Source: Flavobacteriales bacterium (lineage in GTDB: Bacteria > Bacteroidota > Bacteroidia > Flavobacteriales_F > PHOS-HE28). Taken from it: a stretch of DNA of 64,000 nt. Of this stretch, positions 43,909 through 52,425 are shown piece by piece. The stretch's first letter is position 1. Every line of letters starts with the position of its first letter. Under the pieces are notes generated by a model. That model did no database searches and was not told where the DNA came from. It saw only the letters and a program-made list of their open reading frames with translations. Where the stretch lies: NCBI GenBank assembly GCA_020635715.1, contig JACJZG010000003.1, positions 186,001-250,000 on the forward strand, read 5' to 3'. Position numbers and translations under genes: made by a program.

Positions 43909-44328
43909 TCAGTGCTGATGGCCGTCGTTGGGGTTGTGCTGTTCTGGAGCTGGGGGTATGCTCATGCGAGGACCGCTCTTGAGCTCCGCACTGGCGAAGC
44001 CATCACCGGTCTTGAAACTGGGAACAACGGTGAACGCATTCGGGTTGATGAGCACAACACGAAAGCCGCCGTCTTTTGTTGGCTCGAAGACTGGGTTCGC
44101 CGTGCTGTTGTCGGCGAACCGGACGTAGGCAACGCCACCCCACGCGGATACAGCCGTACCCAGCGTATCGAAGAGGTAGAAGCGTACTTCATCCCCGCTC
44201 AATACCATTTCGATGCAATGGGCACCAGAACGTGCGACCTGTCCCCCATGAGGAGCGTTGATCATCGGGTGCTGAGCTTGTAGGGCTGTTGTAGCCATGA
44301 CCGTTAGTGCCAGTGCGGTGTGTTTCAT
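43909..44328 (-). CDS. Exported small His-containing protein
   Basis: 139 residues from the ATG at 44328, which gives a signal peptide (TALALTVMATTALQAQ); the longer frame to 44433 is not signal-like. MINAPHGGQVARSGAHCIEM opens the mature part and the end is EQHNPNDGHQH, so metal binding is plausible. The middle has beta strands (VRFYLFDTLGTAVSAWGG). Similar short proteins occur with RND metal efflux genes, but I cannot name the family with confidence. Confidence 0.7.
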   Translation of the reverse strand: MKHTALALTVMATTALQAQHPMINAPHGGQVARSGAHCIEMVLSGDEVRFYLFDTLGTAVSAWGGVAYVRFADNSTANPVFEPTKDGGFRVVLINPNAFTVVPSFKTGDGFASAELKSGPRMSIPPAPEQHNPNDGHQH

Positions 44329-44353
44329 GGACGTTGTATCTGATGTGTGCGTG

Positions 44354-45265
44354 TTAGGGAACGATGTAACGATCACGCAAGTAGTCAGCCCATGGGAGGA
44401 AGGCTGGTACTGGAGCGTGAGTTCGGACGTCAAGGATGAACTGCTCGTAGGTCAGTGGCTTGAAGGTGTGCTCGGGATGCGTTAGCAGGCTACCATAGCC
44501 CTTGCAGGTCTGAGCCACACAAGTGTTGGCTTCGGGGTAAAGCACCATGAGAGTGGCATAGGCATATCGCTCGCGAAAGCGCTGCTGAATGCTCTCTCCG
44601 AGTAGCTGGTTCCGCCACAGTTGCCTGTACTCATCGCGTAGGAGATTTTTACTCCAGCCGCCACGGTAGATGCCGGAGTCCGACATAACGCGATAGTAGG
44701 CTGAGCCCACGTCCAGAATGTCACGATCCTCCTTGCTGCCTTTCTTTAACGGATGGGGGCGTTCGGTGTATTTGACTTCAATGCCCACGAGTCCTATCAA
44801 TCCGGCCTCATCCTGATATTCTAAGAATGCATCGAAGCTTGTACGATCATCAAGGAACTCCTCGCGCGGGACCGGGGCGTACTCGATCTGTATCCTACTC
44901 GCTTTGCGCAACTTGATCCCGAGCCAAGTGCTGAACAGTCTTCGCCGCAGTGCGGCATCTGAATTAAGCGGAACGAAGAAATTGAACGGCACATGTTCGC
45001 TTCGCAATAAGTTGGCGTAGACGTTGCGGTTGAAGACAGGAAAGCGCTTGCGCACGGCATCCAGTATCCCTAAGCCATCGAAGTAGTTCATGCCCTTACG
45101 GGCATCTGCCTCCAGCAGATAGTTGCCGTAGTGGTCGCAGGGCACGCGTAAGTGCTCAGCGCGGAATTTCGACTGATGAAGACGTGCTCGCGCCAGGAAC
45201 CCTGTGGGGTCTCTCCGATTGTCCATGGAAACTTGAGCGCCGATATCGAGAGTGAAGGCGGTCAT
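44354..45265 (-). CDS. PD-(D/E)XK-like nuclease-like protein inside the metal operon
   Basis: 303 residues, no signal peptide. A PD-(D/E)XK pattern is visible: TSFDAFLEYQDEAGLIGLVG gives the Asp, followed by IEVKYTE with Glu and Lys. LNSDAALRRRLFSTW and YRVMSDSGIYRGG lie on either side. This resembles the PGN_0703-type putative restriction endonucleases from memory; that match is not verified. There is no methyltransferase partner nearby. It lies between metal genes on the same strand with gaps of only about 25-28 bp, which is an unusual place for a nuclease. Confidence 0.6.
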   Translation of the reverse strand: MTAFTLDIGAQVSMDNRRDPTGFLARARLHQSKFRAEHLRVPCDHYGNYLLEADARKGMNYFDGLGILDAVRKRFPVFNRNVYANLLRSEHVPFNFFVPLNSDAALRRRLFSTWLGIKLRKASRIQIEYAPVPREEFLDDRTSFDAFLEYQDEAGLIGLVGIEVKYTERPHPLKKGSKEDRDILDVGSAYYRVMSDSGIYRGGWSKNLLRDEYRQLWRNQLLGESIQQRFRERYAYATLMVLYPEANTCVAQTCKGYGSLLTHPEHTFKPLTYEQFILDVRTHAPVPAFLPWADYLRDRYIVP

Positions 45266-45293
45266 AATTCGTGGCTTGCGAAGAACCGGTTCG

Positions 45294-46754
45294 TCAGTGC
45301 TGATGCCCGCTGCTTGTGTTCATCATGGCGATCAGGTAGTACGCCCCACCCACGGCTACTTCAGCGTCGGGAGCTACCTCCTGAAGGAAGGTCACCGCCG
45401 TATAGGCGCCATCCGTGGTTCCTTTCTTCACTTCAACACGTTGGAAGGTCATGCTACCCGGCGCAGCATCGTGGTCATGATCTTCACTTTCCGTGCGTCC
45501 CGCAGCCTGCTCCTTGCCGTGGTCGTGTCCATCGCCTTCACTGTGTTCACCGATGCTCTCTTCGCCATGGTCGTGGCCATGGTCCTCGCCTTTGGCATGT
45601 GCGGCCCCATTCTCTTTCGCATGGTCGTGCCTAGAGCCTTGAGCGTGTTCGTGAGCAGGCTCATCCTTATGAGCGGGCTCTTTCTCATGACCGTGTCCAT
45701 GTTCTTCTTCACCCTCCATCCGGATGAACACGAAGTCCTTGCCCTCCATGTTCACGATGGCCTCCGTGAGCACGGCGGTTGTCGTGGCATTCCCGATATC
45801 AATGCGGGCGGTAACGCCCATACCATCAATAAGGCCGAGCTTATCACCGGTGATCTCGGCGTGTACAGGGATGGTCTTTGTTTCGCTCTCGAACGCACTG
45901 CCAATGGCGAAGACGACCGCAGTGTAGTTCTTACCCGGCAGGTTGGTCAGGTTCAGGTCGATCTTCTGTCCAACCTTGACCTTGGCGATATCCTGCTCAT
46001 AGAGGAAGAGGTCTACATGTAGTTTGCTGTTGTTGACGACACGGAACATCGTGGCGTCCCCACTGACCTTGCTTCCCACGTTCACGGCGATGTGCGCTAC
46101 CGTGCCATCGATGGGGCTTACGATGCTTCCTGAGGGCCGGATCGCATCGGCGCTCAGTTTCATAGGGTCGATGTTGACAAGGCGGAGAAGTTCAGCGTTC
46201 GCATTCACGTCAGCCAGCAACGAAGCGTGCTCTGCGGTCGCCTGTTGCAACGTCTTCTGAGCACTCACGTTCGCACCCGCTAGCTCGGTCTGCCGCTCCA
46301 GTTCCGCTTTTGCAAAGACCAGTCTGGCCTTGGCGTCGAGGTAATTGCGTTGCAGGTCGATGATCGCTTGGTCTGTGATACTGGCCAGCGCCTGGCCCTT
46401 TGTCACATGGTCGCCCTCTTGTACAAGTACTTCCCGGATGGTACCTCCCAACGCGGCAGTTACATCACCGATGTTCTGCGGAGGTACTTTCAAAAAGCCG
46501 GTTGTCTTCAGCGCTGTGGTCAGATCCTTGGATTCGACCCGACCAAGCTTGCCTTCGATGGCCGAGAACTGTTGGGGTGAAACGGTTACAGTGCTACCGC
46601 CTTCGTGGCCTTCTTCTTCACCATGCCCATGCCCCTCCTCTTCTCCTTGCGAGGAGGTGCCACCTCCACAGGAGGCAAGGGCTGCGGAAAGAAGTATTAG
46701 GCAAAGGGCTTGAGGTATGCGCTTGATCGCGCTTGGGATCATCTGCGTATTCAT
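45294..46754 (-). CDS. RND efflux periplasmic adaptor (CusB/CzcB-like), strongly His-rich
   Basis: 486 residues with a lipobox (LSAALASC). Right after it is an acidic His-rich stretch (EEEGHGHGEEEGHEGG). The adaptor core includes TALKTTGFLKVPPQN, GTIREVLVQEGDHVTKGQAL (biotinyl-like half), a helical hairpin and the second half ASIVSP-type segment SGSIVSPIDGTVAHIAVNVG. An insertion of about 110 residues (about 350-460) is made of repeated His/Asp/Glu motifs such as HEHAQGSRHDHAKENG and HGHDHGEESIGEHSEGDG. It links the inner and outer membrane parts of a metal pump, and the His stretches probably bind metal. It is 12 bp from the cusA-tolC gene. Confidence 0.92.
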   Translation of the reverse strand: MNTQMIPSAIKRIPQALCLILLSAALASCGGGTSSQGEEEGHGHGEEEGHEGGSTVTVSPQQFSAIEGKLGRVESKDLTTALKTTGFLKVPPQNIGDVTAALGGTIREVLVQEGDHVTKGQALASITDQAIIDLQRNYLDAKARLVFAKAELERQTELAGANVSAQKTLQQATAEHASLLADVNANAELLRLVNIDPMKLSADAIRPSGSIVSPIDGTVAHIAVNVGSKVSGDATMFRVVNNSKLHVDLFLYEQDIAKVKVGQKIDLNLTNLPGKNYTAVVFAIGSAFESETKTIPVHAEITGDKLGLIDGMGVTARIDIGNATTTAVLTEAIVNMEGKDFVFIRMEGEEEHGHGHEKEPAHKDEPAHEHAQGSRHDHAKENGAAHAKGEDHGHDHGEESIGEHSEGDGHDHGKEQAAGRTESEDHDHDAAPGSMTFQRVEVKKGTTDGAYTAVTFLQEVAPDAEVAVGGAYYLIAMMNTSSGHQH

Positions 46755-46766
46755 TCCAGTATGGTC

Positions 46767-49700
46767 TTAAAGGCCGCTCAGGGCCCGGAGGTGGAGGACG
46801 GTAAGGGCGAGCTCGTAACGCACGCGCAGATGCTCGGCGTTCAGTTGAAAGGCCTGCTCGATGCCTTGTGTGAATTGGAAATAGTCGACTTCGCCTGCCT
46901 GATAGGCACGTTGGGCGTCATCGCTCAAGGTGCTGGCCAGGGCGGCACCGGTGCTCTCGAAGTATGCCAAGCTCTCGCGTAATTGCACAAGCTGTGCTTG
47001 CGTGCTCGCACGTTCGCTGGTTCGCTGGCGACGGATGGCTTCAAGCTCCTGTACCGCGATCTCGCTTCTCAGACGTGCTGCTTTGGTGCGTACCCCCTGA
47101 CCGCTACCCGGAAGGGGAACCGTCGCGCCGATGAGGTAGCCGCTGAATGGTGATCTCCCATCGAATGTTTGGTAGAAGCCGCCCCCCTGCAGGTTGGGTG
47201 CCCACTGGCTGCGCTGTAGCTTCCATTCTGCCTGCGCGACCTGCGCACGTTGCTCCATCGATGCGATCAGCGGATCGCTGTTTCCGCTGGGATCAGGAGC
47301 CTTGGCCGTGTTCAGCAGTTCATTCGGTATCGGCACTACCGCGTTGAGTGGTCCTGTCCAGCGCTCGACCTCGGCTTGATAGGCCAGGAGGTCAGCCTGT
47401 GCTTGGCGTAAACGCACCTTCACTTGTTCAGCACGGCTTTGCGCACTTGTCTTCTCCAAGCGCCCCGTCCCGCCGAGCTCGTAACGCTTGGTAGCAAAAG
47501 CCGCCATTGACGAATAGGAGCTGTCGAGTTCTTGCAGGATGCGAACCTGTTCGACCCCCATGGCCCATTGCAGGTACGCACCGCCCGCGCTTTCCTTCAC
47601 ATACGCTGAGGTGTTCAGTTGCTCGCTCTCGGCCAGTCGCAAGCTCTCTTTCAAGAAAGCCGCTCTTCGGGCGATCGTTGTCGGGAATGCGAACCCCGTA
47701 GTGGCTTGCAGGTTGATATCCGAGCGGTATGGCCCTTGGATCTGGCCCTGCATGAACTGCGCGTTCAGTGGCGTCAGTCCGAATGCTGTCCGTCGTAAGG
47801 CTTCCTGCTCCTGCACGCCGAGTTCAGCGGCCGTCATACTGGGATGTGTCCGCAAGGCGCGGGCGATGGCCGTATCCATCGGCAGTGTTTCCTGTGCAGA
47901 GGCGCTGCCGACCAGAAGTAGCAGGAAGGATGAGACGACGAGCAGCGGTGTCTTCGCTGATCTCTCATCGTTACCCTTGGAACCGCGTGGCCCCATGAAG
48001 AGCAGGTAAAGGACTGGGAGCACCAAGAGCGTGAGCGCCGTAGCCGTGACCAATCCGCCTATCACCACTGTGGCCAAAGGACGTTGTACCTCAGCACCGG
48101 CATTGCCGCTCAAAGCCATCGGCAGGAAGCCTAGTGAAGCGACCGCTGCGGTCATTAGTACTGGACGCAGTCGAATGCGTGTACCGCGCAACACGCGTTC
48201 TTTCAGGTCGGCGATCCCTTCCTTCTCCAGTTGGTCGAAGGTGCCAATGAGCACGATGCCGTTCAGCACCGCTACACCGAACAGAGCAATAAAGCCGACT
48301 CCTGCACTGATGCTGAAGGGCATGTCGCGCAATAGGAGCGCCAAAACACCGCCGATGGCGCTCATCGGTATGCGGTGTAGATCAGCAGCGCATCGCTTCA
48401 CACTGCTGAAGGTGAAGTAGAGCAGCAGGAAGATGAGGCCCAAGGCGATGGGTACAGCAACCATTAGGCGTTTGCTGGCCGCCTGTAGATTCTCGAATGT
48501 TCCGCCGAACGTGTAGTAGTAGCCCGAGGGCATTCTGACTTCCGCGTCGATCCGGCCTTGTAGCTCTTCCACGAAGCTCTCCACATCACGGCCACGGATG
48601 TTCACCCCTACAGCAATGCGGCGCTTTGCATCCTCACGGCTGATCTGGGCTGGCCCTGGAACTAACGATACGGTTGCGACCTGCTGTAACTGGATCTGAC
48701 CACCGGACGGAAGCGCCACGAAGAGCGAGCGCACATCGTCGATGCTCTGGCGTTGCTGCTGAGCAAGGCGCACAACCAGGTCGAAGCGGCGTTCGTTCTC
48801 GTAGATGGCACCGGTCGCCTCACCCGCGAAGGCGGTACGCACGGTCCGGTTCAGGTCGCGGATGTTGAGGCCGTATTGGGCGACGCGTGCGCGGTCGTAG
48901 GTGACGGTGATCTGGGGTAGTCCAACCACTTTTTCCACTTGCGGCTCACCCGCACCCTGCACCTCGCCGACCAGCCCGGCTACCTGCTGGGCGATCACCG
49001 CGAGCGTATCCATGTTCTCGCCGTAGACCTTCACGGCCACGTCCTGGCGGATACCGGTCATCAATTCGTTGAACCGCATCTGAATGGGTTGGGTGGCTTC
49101 GTAGAACACACCGGGTACTTGCTTCAACGCTTGGAGCATGGTGTCCTGCAGACTCTCACGATCGTGAGCGGTGGTCCACTCATCCTTATCCTTTAGAATG
49201 ATCATGAGGTCCGTGGCCTCTGGCGGCATGGGGTCGGTCGGTATTTCCGCGCTACCTGTTCGCCCGACCACTTGTTCCACTTCAGGGAACTGGAGCAGGA
49301 TCTTCTCCACCTTAGCATTGTTGGCGATGCTCTGGCTCAGCGACGCGCCTTGAGGTAGGATGCTATGGAAGGCGAAGTCACCCTCTTCCAAAGTGGGGAT
49401 GAACTCTCCGCCCATGCGCGCGAACAGGAACACCGAACCAATGAATAGGGCTACCGCCACGCCAACGGTCTTCAGTCGATTGCGCAAGGCGAAACCGATG
49501 ATCGGGTCGTACCATTTCTGGAAACGGTCCATCATGCGATCGCTGAGATTCCTTGCGTGCGTCGTATTGCGCGGTAGGAAGAGCGCGCTCATCATCGGGA
49601 CATACGTGAGCGAGAGCAACAACGCGCCCAGGATGGCGAAGCTTACGGTAATGGCCATGGGCCGGAACATCTTGCCCTCGATACCTACGAGCGTGAGAAT

Positions 49701-51086
49701 GGGGATGTAGACGATGAGGATGATGATCTCACCAAAGGCTGCGCTGCTACGGATCTTGCTGGCGCTGACGAACACTTCACGGTCCATTTCCGCTTTGCTA
49801 AGACGGCGGCCTTTGAAGCGAGAATGGAGATGGTGTAATGTGGCTTCCACGATGATCACAGCGCCGTCCACGATCAAGCCGAAGTCGATGGCACCAAGAC
49901 TCATGAGGTTGCCACTCACTCCGAAAGCGTTCATGAGAATGATCGCGAAGAGCATGCACAGTGGGATCACCGAGGCCACGATGAGACCCGCTCGCCAGTT
50001 ACCCAGGAAGAGAACCAGCACGAAGATCACGATCAGTGCACCCTCGATCAGGTTGGTCTTCACCGTACCGATGGCACGTTCGACGAGGTCGCTCCGCACG
50101 AGGTATGGCTCGATCACCAGGCCTTCGGGCAATGCCTTCTGTACGTTCGGTATCCGAGCCTCTATATCCTTCACCACTTGCGCGCTGTTCGCTCCCTTCA
50201 GCATCATCACTGCGCCCCCGACGGCCTCTCCATTGCCATTTCGTGTAAGCGAGCCATAACGCGGCGCGGCACCGTATCCCACCTCGGCCACATCCCCTAC
50301 AAGCAACGGGACACCCCCTTCGGACGTTTTCACGACCACACGCCGTATGTCATCAAGCGAACGGAGGAGGCCTTCACCTCGAATGCTGTAGCTGTTGGGC
50401 TTTTTCTCGATGTATGCACCGCCTGTGTTCTCGTTGTTGGACTCCAACGCTGCGAACAACTCGGTGATGGTGACCCCCATGCTCTGGAGGCGCTTGGGGT
50501 CCACGCTCACCTCATACTGTTTCACTTCCCCACCGTAGCTGTTGACCTCAGCCACTCCCGGAGTTCCCAAGAGCTGGCGCACGACGATCCATTCCTGAAT
50601 GGTGCGGAGGTCGCTCGGGCTGAACTTGCCCTCGTAGCCTTCCTTTGGGTGGAGGACGTACTGGTACACTTCGCCAAGGCCCGTGCTCACGGGAGCCATC
50701 ATAGGCTTACCCACGCCGGGTGGTATCAGGTCCGTTGCTTCTCCTAGGCGCTGGTCCACAAGGGTGCGGGCGAAGTACACGTCAACCTCTTCATCGAAGA
50801 CGATGGTCACAAGGCTTAACCCGAAGCGACTGATGGAGCGGATCTCCACCAAGTCGGGCAAGCTGGCCATCGCGCGCTCGATGGGCGCTGAGACGAACTG
50901 TTCCACCTCCTGTGCGGCCAGGGTAGGGGTGGTGGTGATCACCTGCACCTGATTGTTGGTGATGTCGGGTACGGCGTCTATCGGTAGCTGCGATAGCGAG
51001 TATGCCCCGTATAGGACCAGCACGAGCGTAAAGAGCCCGATGATGGCCTTGTTGCGTATGGAGAACTGGATGACCTTGTCGATCAT
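46767..51086 (-). CDS. CusA/CzcA-family heavy-metal RND transporter fused to a TolC-like outer membrane factor
   Basis: 1,439 residues from the ATG at 51086; an in-frame extension to 51167 is unlikely. Residues 1 to about 1,030 are an HME-RND pump: LPIDAVPDITNNQVQV, the TM4 charged motif AIDFGLIVDGAVIIVEA and AGVGFIALFGVAVLNGIVLI. After a second signal-like segment (LLVVSSFLLLLVGSASAQE) comes a TolC/CzcC-like domain of about 390 residues. Such fusions are common in Bacteroidota, where the TolC part would sit in the outer membrane. Near 48369-48394 a short stretch reads RCAADLHR instead of an expected ALLIYTA, which fits a compensated +1/-1 pair. It exports metals such as Cu, Ag, Zn, Co or Cd; the exact metal cannot be read. 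Confidence 0.93.
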   Translation of the reverse strand: MIDKVIQFSIRNKAIIGLFTLVLVLYGAYSLSQLPIDAVPDITNNQVQVITTTPTLAAQEVEQFVSAPIERAMASLPDLVEIRSISRFGLSLVTIVFDEEVDVYFARTLVDQRLGEATDLIPPGVGKPMMAPVSTGLGEVYQYVLHPKEGYEGKFSPSDLRTIQEWIVVRQLLGTPGVAEVNSYGGEVKQYEVSVDPKRLQSMGVTITELFAALESNNENTGGAYIEKKPNSYSIRGEGLLRSLDDIRRVVVKTSEGGVPLLVGDVAEVGYGAAPRYGSLTRNGNGEAVGGAVMMLKGANSAQVVKDIEARIPNVQKALPEGLVIEPYLVRSDLVERAIGTVKTNLIEGALIVIFVLVLFLGNWRAGLIVASVIPLCMLFAIILMNAFGVSGNLMSLGAIDFGLIVDGAVIIVEATLHHLHSRFKGRRLSKAEMDREVFVSASKIRSSAAFGEIIILIVYIPILTLVGIEGKMFRPMAITVSFAILGALLLSLTYVPMMSALFLPRNTTHARNLSDRMMDRFQKWYDPIIGFALRNRLKTVGVAVALFIGSVFLFARMGGEFIPTLEEGDFAFHSILPQGASLSQSIANNAKVEKILLQFPEVEQVVGRTGSAEIPTDPMPPEATDLMIILKDKDEWTTAHDRESLQDTMLQALKQVPGVFYEATQPIQMRFNELMTGIRQDVAVKVYGENMDTLAVIAQQVAGLVGEVQGAGEPQVEKVVGLPQITVTYDRARVAQYGLNIRDLNRTVRTAFAGEATGAIYENERRFDLVVRLAQQQRQSIDDVRSLFVALPSGGQIQLQQVATVSLVPGPAQISREDAKRRIAVGVNIRGRDVESFVEELQGRIDAEVRMPSGYYYTFGGTFENLQAASKRLMVAVPIALGLIFLLLYFTFSSVKRCAADLHRIPMSAIGGVLALLLRDMPFSISAGVGFIALFGVAVLNGIVLIGTFDQLEKEGIADLKERVLRGTRIRLRPVLMTAAVASLGFLPMALSGNAGAEVQRPLATVVIGGLVTATALTLLVLPVLYLLFMGPRGSKGNDERSAKTPLLVVSSFLLLLVGSASAQETLPMDTAIARALRTHPSMTAAELGVQEQEALRRTAFGLTPLNAQFMQGQIQGPYRSDINLQATTGFAFPTTIARRAAFLKESLRLAESEQLNTSAYVKESAGGAYLQWAMGVEQVRILQELDSSYSSMAAFATKRYELGGTGRLEKTSAQSRAEQVKVRLRQAQADLLAYQAEVERWTGPLNAVVPIPNELLNTAKAPDPSGNSDPLIASMEQRAQVAQAEWKLQRSQWAPNLQGGGFYQTFDGRSPFSGYLIGATVPLPGSGQGVRTKAARLRSEIAVQELEAIRRQRTSERASTQAQLVQLRESLAYFESTGAALASTLSDDAQRAYQAGEVDYFQFTQGIEQAFQLNAEHLRVRYELALTVLHLRALSGL

Positions 51087-51189
51087 TGGAATGCTTGAGT
51101 GAAATGGACGGAACGAAGGCGCCGAATGACCGCAATGCGGTCTGTCATGCCCGAAGGCACGGCGCAAAAGGGCGCGCTTAGGCGCTAAC

Positions 51190-51552
51190 TCAAGCCTTGG
51201 GAGGGTTCCACACGTTCCCGGAGTATCCGCACGGTGGAACGTCGATCACATGGGCACCCACGACTGTGGTGAGGGCGGCCACGCCGATCTGCAAAGAGCT
51301 GTTCACAGGAGAGAGGGCCACCAGGCCGCTGCACGCACAGAACTCACCATGACAGTCCTCGCTGAAAGGGTCGTGGTCATGGTCATCGTGTTGGTGAGTC
51401 GGGCCATGCTCCTCATGGAAAAGGTCATGGAACTCCTCACCAGTGTGCTGCTCCAGGAAATGAGCCACAGCACTCGGTACATGCAACCATTCGTGTACCT
51501 CGAACGCACTGTAGGCGTAGAGGACCAAGACGAGGGCAAATGAGAACCGCAT
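51190..51552 (-). CDS. Small exported His-rich protein at the head of the metal run
   Basis: 120 residues from the ATG at 51552, which starts a signal peptide (FSFALVLVLYAYSAFEVHEW). The middle is His/Asp-rich (EEHGPTHQHDDHDHDPFSED) and the end is PPCGYSGNVWNPPKA. Small proteins with a similar VWNPPK-like end often precede CusA genes in Bacteroidota. It may be a periplasmic metal buffer. It is the first gene of the metal run, 104 bp before the pump gene. Confidence 0.75.
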   Translation of the reverse strand: MRFSFALVLVLYAYSAFEVHEWLHVPSAVAHFLEQHTGEEFHDLFHEEHGPTHQHDDHDHDPFSEDCHGEFCACSGLVALSPVNSSLQIGVAALTTVVGAHVIDVPPCGYSGNVWNPPKA

Positions 51553-51928
51553 GCGGTGCAAAAGTAGATTGTTGAACGAAGGACTCAAGTGGAAGTTGTG
51601 CTCGGATTGGACGCCTGACGATCTCCTTAGGACTGCCCTGAGAGGAAAGGCGGGTTCACGATAAGCTTGTCGGGTTGGTCGTGACGTGTGCTCATTTCCT
51701 GGAGTTCTACAACTTCGGTCAGGGGGCAAACTTCCTTGAGAGAAGACGGCAGGATTGTTCGTCCAAGAAGAACGAGGTAGCAGAAAGGCGAGTTATGTAT
51801 CCGAGGTTCATGGATGTCACTTGCTGTTTCACGCGGCGGTGGACACTGTTGCAACAGATGCGTCATGTGTGCAGGTGTCATGCACGCCAACTGCTCAGAC
51901 GCAACCTCGATAGTCGCGAGGAATCTTC
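51553..51928. other. Noncoding stretch between the metal run and the mobility module
   Basis: About 375 bp. The only frame of any length (51627-51890, minus) has no signal, no motif I recognise and no ribosome-binding site, so I do not call it. This stretch should hold the promoter for the metal run; no clear TAnnTTTG match is seen. Confidence 0.4.
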
Positions 51929-52360
51929 TCAGTTCAGGAGGAAGCGCTCATCCGAGCGACCGATTTGACGCTCGAAAAGGTCATTCATCCAGAAGTAGTG
52001 GGAGGTAAGCGCATTCAAACGCTGAACGTCCACATTCCCTTGTAACGTAACTTCATAGGTGGTCAGGGGCGTCCGGAGCTGCCCGCGTTGCTGATACATT
52101 CGAGCGTAGAGGTCCAGCAGAACGCCTTCCGAGAATGGAGCATCGATGGAAAGTACAATGCATCGTTCTTTTCTGTCATGGGAGAACAAGTAGTTGTACG
52201 TGGCACAGGTGCTGATCCTCAGCGCTGCCTGCGAATGGTAGTAACGCATGAGGAACATGCGAACACCACGACGCAGATCCGCGATATGAGCACCGTGAAG
52301 CGACGTGAACACCAGTGACACCGAGAATGGCCGAGGTCGATAGGGATCGGACAAGTTCAT
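51929..52360 (-). CDS. Hypothetical protein next to the mobility genes
   Basis: 143 residues, with no signal peptide or membrane segment. The sequence has VSLVFTSLHGAHIADLRRG, CATYNYLFSHDRKERCIVLS and LYARMYQQRGQLRTPLTTYE. I do not recognise it. It lies on the same strand as the HUH-like, HTH and integrase genes with a 65 bp gap to the HUH-like gene, and could be an accessory protein of replication or mobilisation. Confidence 0.5.
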   Translation of the reverse strand: MNLSDPYRPRPFSVSLVFTSLHGAHIADLRRGVRMFLMRYYHSQAALRISTCATYNYLFSHDRKERCIVLSIDAPFSEGVLLDLYARMYQQRGQLRTPLTTYEVTLQGNVDVQRLNALTSHYFWMNDLFERQIGRSDERFLLN

Positions 52361-52425
52361 GTGGTCGGGAGAATTGAATGCCCCCCACTATAAGGGCGCT
52401 CGGAAAGGTGGTAGTCGGTTATCAG

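Noticed and set aside
51627..51890. An 87-codon minus-strand open frame
   Set aside because: No ribosome-binding site, signal peptide or recognised motif; composition does not differ from noncoding DNA around it.
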